NCBI GenBank assembly: GCA_023666615.1
Contig: JAMPBQ010000001.1
Coordinates: forward strand, 30,539 to 79,073
Length of the DNA stretch: 48,535 nt
Direction: 5' to 3'
From: Clostridium sp.
GTDB taxonomy: Bacteria > Bacteroidota > Bacteroidia > Bacteroidales > Muribaculaceae
The notes under the pieces were generated by a model. The model was not told where the DNA came from. It saw only the letters and a program-made list of their open reading frames with translations, and searched no databases. Shown here in pieces: positions 1 through 7,617 of the stretch (position 1 is its first letter; each line of letters starts with the position of its first letter). The translations under genes were made by a program, and so were the position numbers.

Positions 1-1
1 G

Positions 2-154
2 GCCACGCCGCAGATGAAGCTGCACGAGGCCGCGGCCGCTGGCAACATTGAGGCCATAAAAGCCCTGCGGCAGGCACAGGCCCATAACCGATTCAACGAA
101 CTTGTCAACAATATGGACGATGACGAACTTGCAGCGAAGGCCTTCGCGGATTGA
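2..154 (+). CDS. Partial phage protein upstream of terminase (C-terminal end)
   Basis: A reading frame open from the window's left edge gives about 50 residues and stops at TGA 152-154. The visible part is Ala-rich and helical (LHEAAAAGNIEAIKAL) and ends in an acidic helix (NNMDDDELAAKAFAD). It overlaps the start of the next gene by 35 nt, typical of tightly packed phage operons. Position directly before the terminase genes suggests a small terminase subunit or a packaging partner, but no domain is visible in the fragment, so the function is a guess from context. Confidence 0.6.
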   Translation, partial: ATPQMKLHEAAAAGNIEAIKALRQAQAHNRFNELVNNMDDDELAAKAFAD

Positions 155-797
155 CTTTGACTCAATCGATCCGGGACAGATATCGCGCATACTCAAGACC
201 GGCGACATCTCTTCCCTTACCGAAGCGGAAAAGGATTATTACGGCCTAATGGACATTGTGCGCGGATTCTGCGCCCGCATGCTTATGCCGGGCGGAAACA
301 GAATCGTCACCAAGTCAGCTATCATAAAGATACTCAAGTCGGAGGCTTACGGCCTATCCGACTGGATGGCGCGCAGGGTGTACAACGACGCAATTAACTT
401 TTTCTATGCGGATGACGGTGTTGCGCCGCGCGCATGGGCGGGCCTTTACGCCGAAAGGCTCGACAAGCTGGCCAACCTGGCTGCGTCGATGGGCAAGCTC
501 AAGGAGGCTAAAGGATATATTGTGGAGGCCGCCAAGCTCCGCGGATGCTACGACGGCGATTCAGCGGATATTCCGCAAGAGCTTCTTGAGACCGCCCCAG
601 TGGTGATATACACTTCGGATCCCGAGAGCATGGGCGCGCCCAAGGCTGACCGAAAGGAGCTTGAGGCATTCATTGATTCAATACCGGATTTGCCCGAAGT
701 GTCACGCCGCAGGGTAAAGGAGGATGCGGGGATATCCAGACGCAGCCTGCTGGACAGGATGATAGAGGACGCAAGGGATTTTGGCGATGGGGAATGA
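120..797 (+). CDS. Terminase-associated phage protein (possible small subunit)
   Basis: A 225-residue mostly helical protein. ATG at 120 is preferred to the in-frame TTG at 102. It overlaps the upstream fragment by 35 nt and the large terminase by 11 nt, so the three are probably translated together. Residues about 40-110 are helical with basic patches (NRIVTKSAIIKILKSEAYG) that could form a DNA-binding unit; the C-terminus is charged with a basic stretch (SRRRVKEDAGISRRS). The position immediately before the large terminase fits a small terminase or packaging accessory role. I recognise no clear family signature, so the function rests on synteny. Confidence 0.6.
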   Translation: MTNLQRRPSRIDFDSIDPGQISRILKTGDISSLTEAEKDYYGLMDIVRGFCARMLMPGGNRIVTKSAIIKILKSEAYGLSDWMARRVYNDAINFFYADDGVAPRAWAGLYAERLDKLANLAASMGKLKEAKGYIVEAAKLRGCYDGDSADIPQELLETAPVVIYTSDPESMGAPKADRKELEAFIDSIPDLPEVSRRRVKEDAGISRRSLLDRMIEDARDFGDGE

Positions 798-2484
798 TTT
801 TGGAGAGGGAGCTCAGACGCGCTTTGGAAGCGACGCCCTTCTGTTGTGCGACTGGATTGACACCACCAACTTTGTTGCCATAGGCGGCCGCGGCGTGGCA
901 AAGTCGACTGTGATATTGGCCAGGCGCTCTGAGCGGTGCGTACGCCTTATGCCAGGAGCGCCGATTGCCATTGTGGCCAATACGTATTCAAATCTTGTAG
1001 ACAACATCATGCCGGCCGTGCAGAACGGGTGGAAGCTTTGCGGCCTAGTAGAGGGCCTGCATTACATTAAGGGCAAGAAGCCTTCGGAGGAATGGAGGCG
1101 CCGGTGTTCTGTGATAGTGGACGATTATCGTCACGTCTACAGCTTTTGGAACGGGTCGGTGATATTCCTCGGATCACTTGACAATCCTTCTTTGCTGGCG
1201 GGCAAGTCTGTGGCCCATGTGCTCTTCGACGAGGCTAAGTACGCATCCGATGCCAGAGCAGCGCGGGTGATGCCAATACTGCGAGGCGACGCTATCACAT
1301 ACGGGCGTTGCCACCTCTACGGCGGAGTGACTGTCACCACCGATATGCCGGATGTGACGGAAGGCGAGTACGATTGGTTCTTCCGCTACGCGTCGGAGAT
1401 GGATCCTCAGCGCATAATCCGCATAGTGCAGGCCGCAGGCGAGCTCAACCGCCTTCGCCTTAAGATGGTGAGGCTGTCCAGGCTTAAGGCGCCGGTGGAG
1501 GCCAAGGCCGCCAGGCTTGAGAGGAAGATTCGATACTATGAAGAGGGATTGCTTAAGATGAGGAAGGGTCAGACTTTCTTCGTGAACATGTCCAGCTTTG
1601 TCAATATCGATATTCTTACCGTGGATTACGCCAAGCGCCTTTACAATGGAGCGCTTGAATTGCATGAGTTCCTTAAGTCGGTGCTGGGCTTGCGCCCGGG
1701 AGTGAGGCGCGACGCTCGCTTTTATGTTCTCTTTGGAGAGGCGCACAAGTATGCCGACGGCACTCTGTCAGGCGAGGCCGCATTCTCTTCTTCCGATCTT
1801 CGATATATGGATCCTACTCGCCCCCTCGATGGAGGCATGGATTTCGGCAATATGCTTTCGCTTGTGGTGGCCCAGGACGATGGCGGGCGTTACCGCATCC
1901 ACAAGAACTTCTACGAGATTCCCCCGGGATGGTTCCGCGAAATCGCCGACCAGTTCCTGGAGTTCTTCAGCGCTCACAAGCGCAAGGAGCTTAGCCTATA
2001 CTATGACCGGGCGGGCAACAGCTACAGTCGACAGGGCGAAGACTACGCCGCAAAGATCAAGGAGGCAATTGAGAAGGATGCGTCCGGCAGGCGCACCGGC
2101 TGGTCGGTTGCGCTGATGTCGCGCAAACAGTCCACTATTCCTCAGTTCGAGGAGTACAATTTTATGCAGGAGCTTCTTCGCGGCGACAATCCAAGGCTTC
2201 CGGCCCTTATGGTTGACGAGCTGAATTGCCCAGAGATGATTTCCAGCATCGAGGGCGCGCGCGCCGAGGTGAAGCATAGGGGCAAGATGAAGGTTGTGGC
2301 CAAGGTGAAGAAGACTGAAAAGCTGGAGCCGAAGAAGCTTCCTCGACTATCCACCAATTTCTCCGACGCGTTCAAGTACCTGATGATGCGCAAAGAATGG
2401 CGCAAGGCGGCCAAGGCCCAGGAATTGGGCGGGGCGGCGGATGGCGCCGTTGACCAGTGGCTGGCTGATTCATTTGCCGACTGA
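787..2484 (+). CDS. Phage terminase large subunit
   Basis: The 565-residue packaging motor translocates DNA into the procapsid and cuts concatemers. The N-terminal ATPase domain shows a Walker A loop GGRGVAKST (residues 33-41) and a Walker B VLFDE with D148 and E149. The C-terminal RNase H-like nuclease domain has three well-spaced acidic residues: D352 in GGMDFG, D407 in YYDRAGN and D527 in NFSDAFKY. Length is normal for the family. ATG at 787 is preferred to TTG at 781; it overlaps the upstream gene by 11 nt. A long AT-rich gap follows, so transcription of this module probably ends or is controlled there. Confidence 0.93.
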   Translation: MGNDFGEGAQTRFGSDALLLCDWIDTTNFVAIGGRGVAKSTVILARRSERCVRLMPGAPIAIVANTYSNLVDNIMPAVQNGWKLCGLVEGLHYIKGKKPSEEWRRRCSVIVDDYRHVYSFWNGSVIFLGSLDNPSLLAGKSVAHVLFDEAKYASDARAARVMPILRGDAITYGRCHLYGGVTVTTDMPDVTEGEYDWFFRYASEMDPQRIIRIVQAAGELNRLRLKMVRLSRLKAPVEAKAARLERKIRYYEEGLLKMRKGQTFFVNMSSFVNIDILTVDYAKRLYNGALELHEFLKSVLGLRPGVRRDARFYVLFGEAHKYADGTLSGEAAFSSSDLRYMDPTRPLDGGMDFGNMLSLVVAQDDGGRYRIHKNFYEIPPGWFREIADQFLEFFSAHKRKELSLYYDRAGNSYSRQGEDYAAKIKEAIEKDASGRRTGWSVALMSRKQSTIPQFEEYNFMQELLRGDNPRLPALMVDELNCPEMISSIEGARAEVKHRGKMKVVAKVKKTEKLEPKKLPRLSTNFSDAFKYLMMRKEWRKAAKAQELGGAADGAVDQWLADSFAD

Positions 2485-2850
2485 CGCGCCGCAAAGCTAC
2501 CGAGTTTTCTCATATTTCACTCCGAAGGGGCGGTAATTACTTTTGCCCGTCAGAGCGGGCCGGCCAGCGGCGTGTCTCGAAAATTCGTCTTCCGCTGATT
2601 TTGCTTCGTATTGCGGGGATTGCCAGGCGTTTGGGAATTTTTATTCCAAAATTTTCAGTGTATTTTCCTCATTTTTTGCTTGTTTTTGCTGTTTTTTCCA
2701 AAGCTTCCGCACGCGATTCGGAGAATTTCTTGATTCTCAATTGCAATCTTTAACATCTTGGCGGAACTTTTTCCGTTAAGTAAATTTTATTTTTATTAAT
2801 AACATTTATTAACTTTTTTTTTTTTTTGTTCACAATTTTCTTCCGAAATT
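2485..2850. other. AT-rich intergenic stretch without a convincing gene
   Basis: About 365 bases between the terminase and the structured leader. The stretch becomes very T-rich, ending in a run of about 13 T near 2816-2827. Short hairpins are visible, for example GAGAAT paired with ATTCTC near 2729-2746. A 78-codon frame at 2543-2779 has low-complexity Phe/Cys-rich content and is not believable as a gene. The T-run may include a terminator for the terminase operon and the -33 element of the next promoter. I see nothing else. Confidence 0.5.
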
Positions 2851-2852
2851 TG

Positions 2853-3079
2853 CAACGTCAACCAAGTCTGGTACACGCGCCAGCAAAGCCGTTAACGCGG
2901 CTCGAAATCCTTCGGGCTTTTCTTTTGCCCGAATACATACGATATAAGGCGATAGCCTTCTCCACCCATTAAGCATCACGACTTTGTTGTCGGTTTGCCG
3001 GACTTGTTTGACGACATGGAGAGGCCATCGCCTTTTTATGCATAAAAACATAGTCAAACTTCAAACAAGTCCCAATTCA
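2853..3079 (+). promoter_or_regulatory. Structured 5' leader, copy 1 (A-hairpin-B-A'-B'-A'')
   Basis: A non-coding leader ending 7 nt before ATG 3080. Segments: A 2856-2871; conserved GTTAACG block at 2891; hairpin TTCGGGC 2911-2917 with GCCCGAA 2927-2933 (9-nt loop); B 2947-2964; a small hairpin CGAC/GTCG at about 2979-2992; A' 2998-3013; B' 3017-3033; A'' 3061-3072. A pairs with A' over 16 nt with one mismatch and one G-U; B pairs with B' over most of 17 nt; A' pairs instead with A'' over 12 nt perfectly. A/A' and B/B' interleave, forming a pseudoknot. The same order recurs at 11873-12086. Transcription probably starts after AAATTTGCA (about 2846-2854). The ligand or effector is unknown. 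Confidence 0.75.
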
Positions 3080-3421
3080 ATGAAACAATCAACGCTTTTA
3101 CCCATTGCGGACGCGCCGTATGGAGACGGAGTGAAACGCCACCACATTGATGGAATCATTCACCCCGCACCTGATAATTTCCTTAACATTGCGTCTGAAA
3201 TCGGCGCGATGGCGCACAAAGGTCTGCGACTGGCCTTTGGCGAGGGCGCCACTAATGCCGTTCTCGCAGCGATGGCGGCCGTTATGGCCTGGCACTGCGG
3301 AGCTATCTCCGACCCCGTGGCCGGAGGCGCGCAGATAGCCGATGACTGTCTTTGGGCGTCGCCATGGCTAGCAGTCTGGATCTTCCGAGAAATAAAGGAT
3401 GTCTCAAAAACAAGTATATAA
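3080..3421 (+). CDS. Phage protein of unknown function behind structured leader 1
   Basis: A 113-residue protein. ATG at 3080 is chosen because it lies 7 nt after the A'' segment of the leader; the frame stays open further upstream but that part is leader RNA. The N-terminus is polar with HHIDGIIHPAPDN; residues about 50-100 are Ala/Trp-rich and hydrophobic (AVLAAMAAVMAWHC, WASPWLAVWIF), so one or two membrane segments are possible. No family recognised. It stands alone after the leader and is followed by a separate promoter, so its dose is probably set by the leader. Confidence 0.65.
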   Translation: MKQSTLLPIADAPYGDGVKRHHIDGIIHPAPDNFLNIASEIGAMAHKGLRLAFGEGATNAVLAAMAAVMAWHCGAISDPVAGGAQIADDCLWASPWLAVWIFREIKDVSKTSI

Positions 3422-3467
3422 TCACCTTTATACGTTAAATAACACCATACAAATTAAAATTTTTCGC

Positions 3468-3475
3468 TATCTTTG
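3468..3475 (+). promoter_or_regulatory. Promoter -7 box TATCTTTG
   Basis: A perfect Bacteroidetes -7 element TAnnTTTG lies 50 nt before ATG 3526; no clear TTTG is seen 19-21 nt upstream. Together with the following TTGCGAAAGACAA it resembles the promoter and first transcribed bases of leader 2 (11865-11888), but no A' partner follows here. Confidence 0.6.
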
Positions 3476-3525
3476 CATTGCGAAAGACAATACAACAGCC
3501 ACCAACAATAAATAAAGAGAACGAA

Positions 3526-4275
3526 ATGGAAAACAATCTGAATTTGACCGCCAAGGCCGTCCAGGCAATCGAAGCCCTTCAGCATAACGCTGGCACATAC
3601 AGCTATTACCGCGATGCTCTGCAGCGCATATTCAGGCACATTCTTATAGACTCCGATGAAGTGGGAATGTCAAGCTACGAAGCGCTGGCCACGCTTCGCG
3701 CCCTTAACGCCATCTCCGATGACCTGCGCGCCATCGCGGGCGTGGATCTCCCAGTTGAGGTTGACGAAGATGATGAGGAAGAAGAATCGGAAGAGGAGCT
3801 TGACGAGCCAGGGGAACTGAAATACGACCTTGGCGTGGCCAGCGGTAAGCTTCGGGAGGCAATAGCAGCGACGGAAGAAGCCGCATGCCATGCCGAGCGC
3901 TCAGGCGCGGCCTACGACATCATAGCTTCAGAAATAAGCTGCGCAAGCCTAGAGCTTGACGAATGCGCCGCCAAATTTGACAGACTATTGGAGAAGGCTC
4001 GCGGCTTCGGCCAAGAGGGGGAGACTGACCCTACAGTCAATGCCAACAGCTTCCTTTGTTCGGCATGCGGTTATGGCTGCAAGACCTACGAACTGGCGCA
4101 GGAAGCCCTTAGATCTGCTTATCAAAGCGACGATTTCACTCCAAGAGACCGCGAAGAGCTTGAGAAGGCCGTTGAGGAGGCCAAACGCTCGGCCGCGCGC
4201 ATCGACGCCGTCACCGCGGCGCTGCACAGAAGGCTGAACTCAGGATCCAGGCAAGAAGATGCTAATCCACAATGA
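3526..4275 (+). CDS. Acidic phage protein of unknown function
   Basis: A 249-residue protein. ATG 3526 is chosen over an upstream non-ATG start because the promoter box lies only 50 nt away. It is helical, with an Asp/Glu run of about 20 residues near residues 78-100 (DEDDEEEESEEELDEPGE) separating two helical halves. The second half has a short Cys pair motif (CSACGYGC) that could bind a metal, and ends in a charged helix. It is transcribed apart from the terminase genes and is followed by a strong terminator, so it is a single-gene unit. No family recognised; an acidic DNA-mimic or accessory protein is possible but unproven. Confidence 0.7.
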   Translation: MENNLNLTAKAVQAIEALQHNAGTYSYYRDALQRIFRHILIDSDEVGMSSYEALATLRALNAISDDLRAIAGVDLPVEVDEDDEEEESEEELDEPGELKYDLGVASGKLREAIAATEEAACHAERSGAAYDIIASEISCASLELDECAAKFDRLLEKARGFGQEGETDPTVNANSFLCSACGYGCKTYELAQEALRSAYQSDDFTPRDREELEKAVEEAKRSAARIDAVTAALHRRLNSGSRQEDANPQ

Positions 4276-4357
4276 CAGCCGGGATAGGCCGGCAAAAGTA
4301 TTTTGGTAAATATATGTTTTATGGCATGACCGGAGATTGGTCAAGACATGCTCAAGG

Positions 4358-4386
4358 AAAGCGCCCGCTGCGAAGCGGGCGCTTTT
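4358..4386 (+). terminator. Intrinsic terminator
   Basis: An 11-bp stem AAAGCGCCCGC (4358-4368) with GCGGGCGCTTT (4375-4385), 6-nt loop, followed by further T residues. It ends the single-gene unit 3526-4275. Confidence 0.85.
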
Positions 4387-4447
4387 TGCGTCCTTCGTTG
4401 CTTGCAGAAATATTTGGAAATTTGCGTCTAAACAGATCAAAAAGAGT

Positions 4448-4720
4448 ATGAAGCATTTGAAGGAAGAATTTGACAAGCTCACATTCAAGGAATTTATCAT
4501 ATATGGCCTGGCAGTGGTCGTGATGGTGGCTGGAGTCACCTTGCTCTTTACTGGAATGTTCATCCCGCCCGAAGGCGAAATCCACGGCTCTGTGCTCTCG
4601 GCCTTCGGAGGCATCTGCATTTTCGTGGCGTCGCTGCTGGGCATTACAATCCACTACGCCAACGAACTGGAAAAATTCAAGGCCAGCGTGCAGGAACGCC
4701 TTGACAAGATTTCGCAATAA
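4448..4720 (+). CDS. Small two-helix membrane protein, holin-like
   Basis: A 90-residue protein with a charged N-terminus, two hydrophobic segments (IIYGLAVVVMVAGVTLLF about 18-35; LSAFGGICIFVASLLGITI about 50-68) and a charged coiled C-terminal tail. Size and topology match class II-type holins, which open the inner membrane at lysis. It lies 18 nt before a spanin-like gene, which strengthens the lysis assignment. The motif FIPPEGEIHGSVL between the helices is distinctive. Other small phage membrane proteins would look similar. ATG 4448 is used because the region before it contains the previous terminator. Confidence 0.6.
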   Translation: MKHLKEEFDKLTFKEFIIYGLAVVVMVAGVTLLFTGMFIPPEGEIHGSVLSAFGGICIFVASLLGITIHYANELEKFKASVQERLDKISQ

Positions 4721-4738
4721 CATTTATTCTCTCGTACA

Positions 4739-5293
4739 ATGAGACATGGGAAATTTCTTTATCGCCTGTTCGTGCCTGCTGTGCTTGCTGTTTGCTGGAT
4801 GCTTTGCGTGCTTGGCCTTTTTGGCTGCAGGAGCTACCGCGCGGCCTTCAAAGAGCAGAAGACAGGAGAGGCCAGAACCGTGCGGACTGATGAGCGCCGC
4901 GATTCTTGTGGCGCATTCAGCCATTCGGCGTCAACAGAAGCTGACACTGCCATGCGAAACGCCAGAACGGCCATTCGCATTGACATTGCGCGTGATTCAT
5001 GCGGAAGGCCTGTCAGAATTGATCTGCAGGCAGAAGAGGGCATGCGGGAAATCGTTAAGAGGAACGCTGAATGCTCGCAAGAGACGGCAAGCCATCGAGA
5101 CGAGCGGCTGCTCCAAGCCACCGATTCATTGGATACCTTCTGCGAGGAAAAGGAAGAAGCTGCGCAGGAAGTTGACCCCGGCATACCTATAGAAAAGGTG
5201 ATCGGGCCTGCGCTGCTGGGGCTAGCCATATTTTATATTGTTTTTATATTGGCCATAAACGGGCTTAAACTATGGAGACAAAAGGAAAAATAG
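4739..5293 (+). CDS. Lipoprotein with C-terminal membrane anchor, u-spanin candidate
   Basis: A 184-residue protein. Residues 8-29 form a signal sequence ending in a lipobox LFGC with Cys30 as lipidation site. A long polar, charged, partly helical middle follows, and a C-terminal transmembrane helix lies at about 155-178 (GPALLGLAIFYIVFILAI) with a basic end (KLWRQKEK). A lipid anchor at one end and an inner-membrane helix at the other is the architecture of unimolecular spanins such as phage T1 gp11, which bridge and fuse inner and outer membranes in the last step of lysis. It follows the holin-like gene directly and overlaps the next gene by 22 nt. An alternative is an ordinary phage lipoprotein. 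Confidence 0.65.
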   Translation: MRHGKFLYRLFVPAVLAVCWMLCVLGLFGCRSYRAAFKEQKTGEARTVRTDERRDSCGAFSHSASTEADTAMRNARTAIRIDIARDSCGRPVRIDLQAEEGMREIVKRNAECSQETASHRDERLLQATDSLDTFCEEKEEAAQEVDPGIPIEKVIGPALLGLAIFYIVFILAINGLKLWRQKEK

Positions 5294-5562
5294 ATTTGTT
5301 TCGCGCCATCGAGGAGATGAGGGCGATAAGCCGCGCCGGAGGCACGTTCGCCATGAAGTTCCGCAAGTGGAATAGGCAGACAAAGTCCGGAGGCGATTTG
5401 GCGGTTGTCCCTGCAGCCAGGCTCAGGCCAAGGGCTGCGGATGAGGATATCGCCAACTCAAGCCACAAGCTGTTCTTCACCGACACAAGCACGGGCCTTG
5501 CCCGCAACTGCTGGCAAGCGCTGATAATGGAATTCAACGGCATGAGCACTGTGCTAAACTAA
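5272..5562 (+). CDS. Small phage protein between lysis and portal genes
   Basis: A 96-residue basic soluble protein, starting inside the end of the spanin-like gene. It begins METKGKIDLFRAIEEMRAI, contains a basic middle (RKWNRQTKSGG, ARLRPRAADEDI) and ends 14 nt before the portal start. No family recognised. The tight coupling to the portal suggests a structural or assembly role. Confidence 0.7.
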   Translation: METKGKIDLFRAIEEMRAISRAGGTFAMKFRKWNRQTKSGGDLAVVPAARLRPRAADEDIANSSHKLFFTDTSTGLARNCWQALIMEFNGMSTVLN

Positions 5563-5576
5563 TGCTTTAAGGAATT

Positions 5577-6932
5577 ATGATACGCAGGAGCGGAAATTTC
5601 GGCTTCGTTAGCAACGCAGCCGGAGAAATATACTCATTCAGCATGAACGCAAAGGGCAAGGGATGGTCGCCATCAACCTTTGCGCTAAGGGGAGGCTCGG
5701 CGGCATCCTTCGGCTACAAGTACATGAACGTGAACGGGGTGCCCATCATTCCCTTCGGAGCGGACAATGACCTTCCTGGCCGGGTGTGCCAGTTGCTTGA
5801 GAAGTTCTATGCCGGGGAGGGAATCATGGGCAAGAAGGTGGGCCTGCAGTGGGGCGAAGGCCCCAGGCTCTATCTTGACGCCGTGGACAGCAACAATACG
5901 CTTTACCGGCGTTGGACTGTTGACGAAAAGGTGGAGGCCGAACTGCGCGCCACCGACTATCTCACGCAGATGCACCGATGCCTGATTGACCTTTGCCACC
6001 TTGAGGGCTTTTGGGTGAAATTCACGAGAACGAGGGGCGCGCGCATAGGGCAAGGGCGAATCGCTAGGGTGGAGCACGTGCCGGCTGGCAAGGTGCGTTT
6101 TGTGTGGCCCGGCGAGGGAAAGAAGCCGACGCATGCGATGATGGCAGATTGGCCTTTTGCCGATCCTCAAAATTCAAGGGTTTATCCGCTCTTCGACCCT
6201 GAAAATCCATTCAGGCATCCCGTATCTTTGGGGTATTACAATGTCTACAGCTATAGTCATGACCATTACAGCGTGCCGCGGTTCATTGGAGCATTCGACT
6301 GGCTTGAGTTGGCGGGGACGCTAGCCCCTCTATTGGCCACCTACAACGAGAACGCCTCAGCAATCTCAAAGCACATTGAATCGCCCCAATCATATTGGGA
6401 CAAAGCGGAGGAGAGGATAAAGGCCTATTGCCGGCAGGCGAAAAGGCTCTATAAAAGCGAGATGCTGGAGAAATTCAAGGATGAGGCTATGGAGAAGTTT
6501 GCCGGAGCCATGTCGGGCAAAGAGAACGCCGGGAAGTTCTTCCACACTTCGCAGTTCTGGAACGAGGAGGCCAACAATTTCGAGGGCTGGAAAATCACGG
6601 CTATTGACAACAAGGTGAAGGAATACATCGAGGCTATGGTGGCCATCTGCAAGAAATCTGAGGCGGCGGCCACGTCGGGATTCGGGCTTGATCCATCGCT
6701 TTCCAACCTGATACTTGACACGAAGCTGGGGTCAGGCTCGGAAAAGCTCTATGCGCTTAAGGTGTACAACGCCACGGAGACCGCCATTCCGGATATGGTG
6801 CTGTGCAAGCCCTTCCAGCAGTTCATAGACGCCAACCATCCGGGCGCGGGCCTGAAGATAGGCCTTTACCGCACAGTAGTGGAGGCGGAAAAGAACGTCA
6901 ATCCTGAAAATCGACTTAAAGCCAATGCGTGA
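5577..6932 (+). CDS. Phage portal protein
   Basis: A 451-residue protein in the expected place after the terminase genes and of usual portal length. The N-terminus has a small beta region followed by IIPFGADNDLPGRV, resembling the segment by which Bacteroidetes phage portals begin. Later parts are helical, with a long helical stretch near residues 265-325 (ERIKAYCRQAKRLYKSEML) matching the stem/wing/clip layout. Portals form the dodecameric ring at one capsid vertex through which DNA passes and to which the tail connector binds. The assignment rests on size, order and fold impression rather than a diagnostic catalytic motif. It overlaps the next gene by 8 nt. Confidence 0.75.
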   Translation: MIRRSGNFGFVSNAAGEIYSFSMNAKGKGWSPSTFALRGGSAASFGYKYMNVNGVPIIPFGADNDLPGRVCQLLEKFYAGEGIMGKKVGLQWGEGPRLYLDAVDSNNTLYRRWTVDEKVEAELRATDYLTQMHRCLIDLCHLEGFWVKFTRTRGARIGQGRIARVEHVPAGKVRFVWPGEGKKPTHAMMADWPFADPQNSRVYPLFDPENPFRHPVSLGYYNVYSYSHDHYSVPRFIGAFDWLELAGTLAPLLATYNENASAISKHIESPQSYWDKAEERIKAYCRQAKRLYKSEMLEKFKDEAMEKFAGAMSGKENAGKFFHTSQFWNEEANNFEGWKITAIDNKVKEYIEAMVAICKKSEAAATSGFGLDPSLSNLILDTKLGSGSEKLYALKVYNATETAIPDMVLCKPFQQFIDANHPGAGLKIGLYRTVVEAEKNVNPENRLKANA

Positions 6933-7617
6933 CCTTTTCAATTCATTGCCGGCAAAATCGGAAGCGCCAGCCAACGAAGGCGGCCGCGAATTCAACGACG
7001 ATCCAAATAAGGGAACGCCGTCGAAGGGCCTTACGCTGAGGCCAAGACAGATTGAGCGCCGCGCATTGGCAGAGATTGAGCTGGAGAACATTCTGCCATG
7101 GCATTTCAAGGAGGGCGAGGCTTACCATATATTTTCGTACGGCGGCATCGACTCCATAGCTTTCCTTCGCTCAGTGCTGAAGCAGCAGCCGCTGGAATAC
7201 CTGGCTTGCCAAACATTCGGCATGTCAACATCCCACATAGCGCAGCTGAGGAAATGGACGAAGGATGGAATCATTGGCCGCCTTGACTTTTACGTGGGCG
7301 AGGTGTACAAATACAAGTACATTGACGTTTACCTGGCGCTTAAGGAGGTGGTGGCTCCCACTGGCGGCCGAGTAGGCATTCTCCGCAACCACGCGAAGGT
7401 GATGGTGGGATTTGGCGACCGCTTCGACTTCGTGGCGGAGGGTTCGGCTAATTTCAATGTCAATCCGCGCAGCGAGCAGATGTGCATTACGGTGGATACG
7501 GGGCTGGCACGGTTCTATAAGGAAGAGGTTCTTGATCAAATGAAGGTGGTAAATCTCGACAAGTACGATTGGAAACCATATAAACTTAAGAGAGATGAGA
7601 GAGATTCGGCTGTTTGA
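6925..7617 (+). CDS. Phospholipase D-like (HKD-type) protein in head module
   Basis: A 230-residue protein with one PLD half-site: H156-A-K158 in NHAKVMVGFGD followed by EGSANFN (S174, N176) and E184. This is the HxK...GSxN...E order of the PLD/Nuc superfamily, whose members usually dimerise to build one active site and act as nucleases or phosphotransferases. The N-terminal 50 residues are polar; residues 66-110 form an alpha/beta region with FSYGGIDSIAFLRS. Reading frames overlap on both sides, so it belongs to the structural operon. A nuclease or end-processing role during packaging is possible; a non-catalytic structural role is the alternative. Confidence 0.65.
   Translation: MRDLFNSLPAKSEAPANEGGREFNDDPNKGTPSKGLTLRPRQIERRALAEIELENILPWHFKEGEAYHIFSYGGIDSIAFLRSVLKQQPLEYLACQTFGMSTSHIAQLRKWTKDGIIGRLDFYVGEVYKYKYIDVYLALKEVVAPTGGRVGILRNHAKVMVGFGDRFDFVAEGSANFNVNPRSEQMCITVDTGLARFYKEEVLDQMKVVNLDKYDWKPYKLKRDERDSAV

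Noticed and set aside
2543-2779. A 78-codon + strand frame after the terminase
   Set aside because: Low-complexity Phe/Cys/Ser content in AT-rich DNA, no start context or family likeness.
2830-3057. A 75-codon - strand frame across leader 1
   Set aside because: It lies wholly over the structured leader, and no equivalent frame is needed to explain leader 2.
2853-3079. Retron or diversity-generating element
   Set aside because: No reverse transcriptase, template or variable repeat is found in the window.
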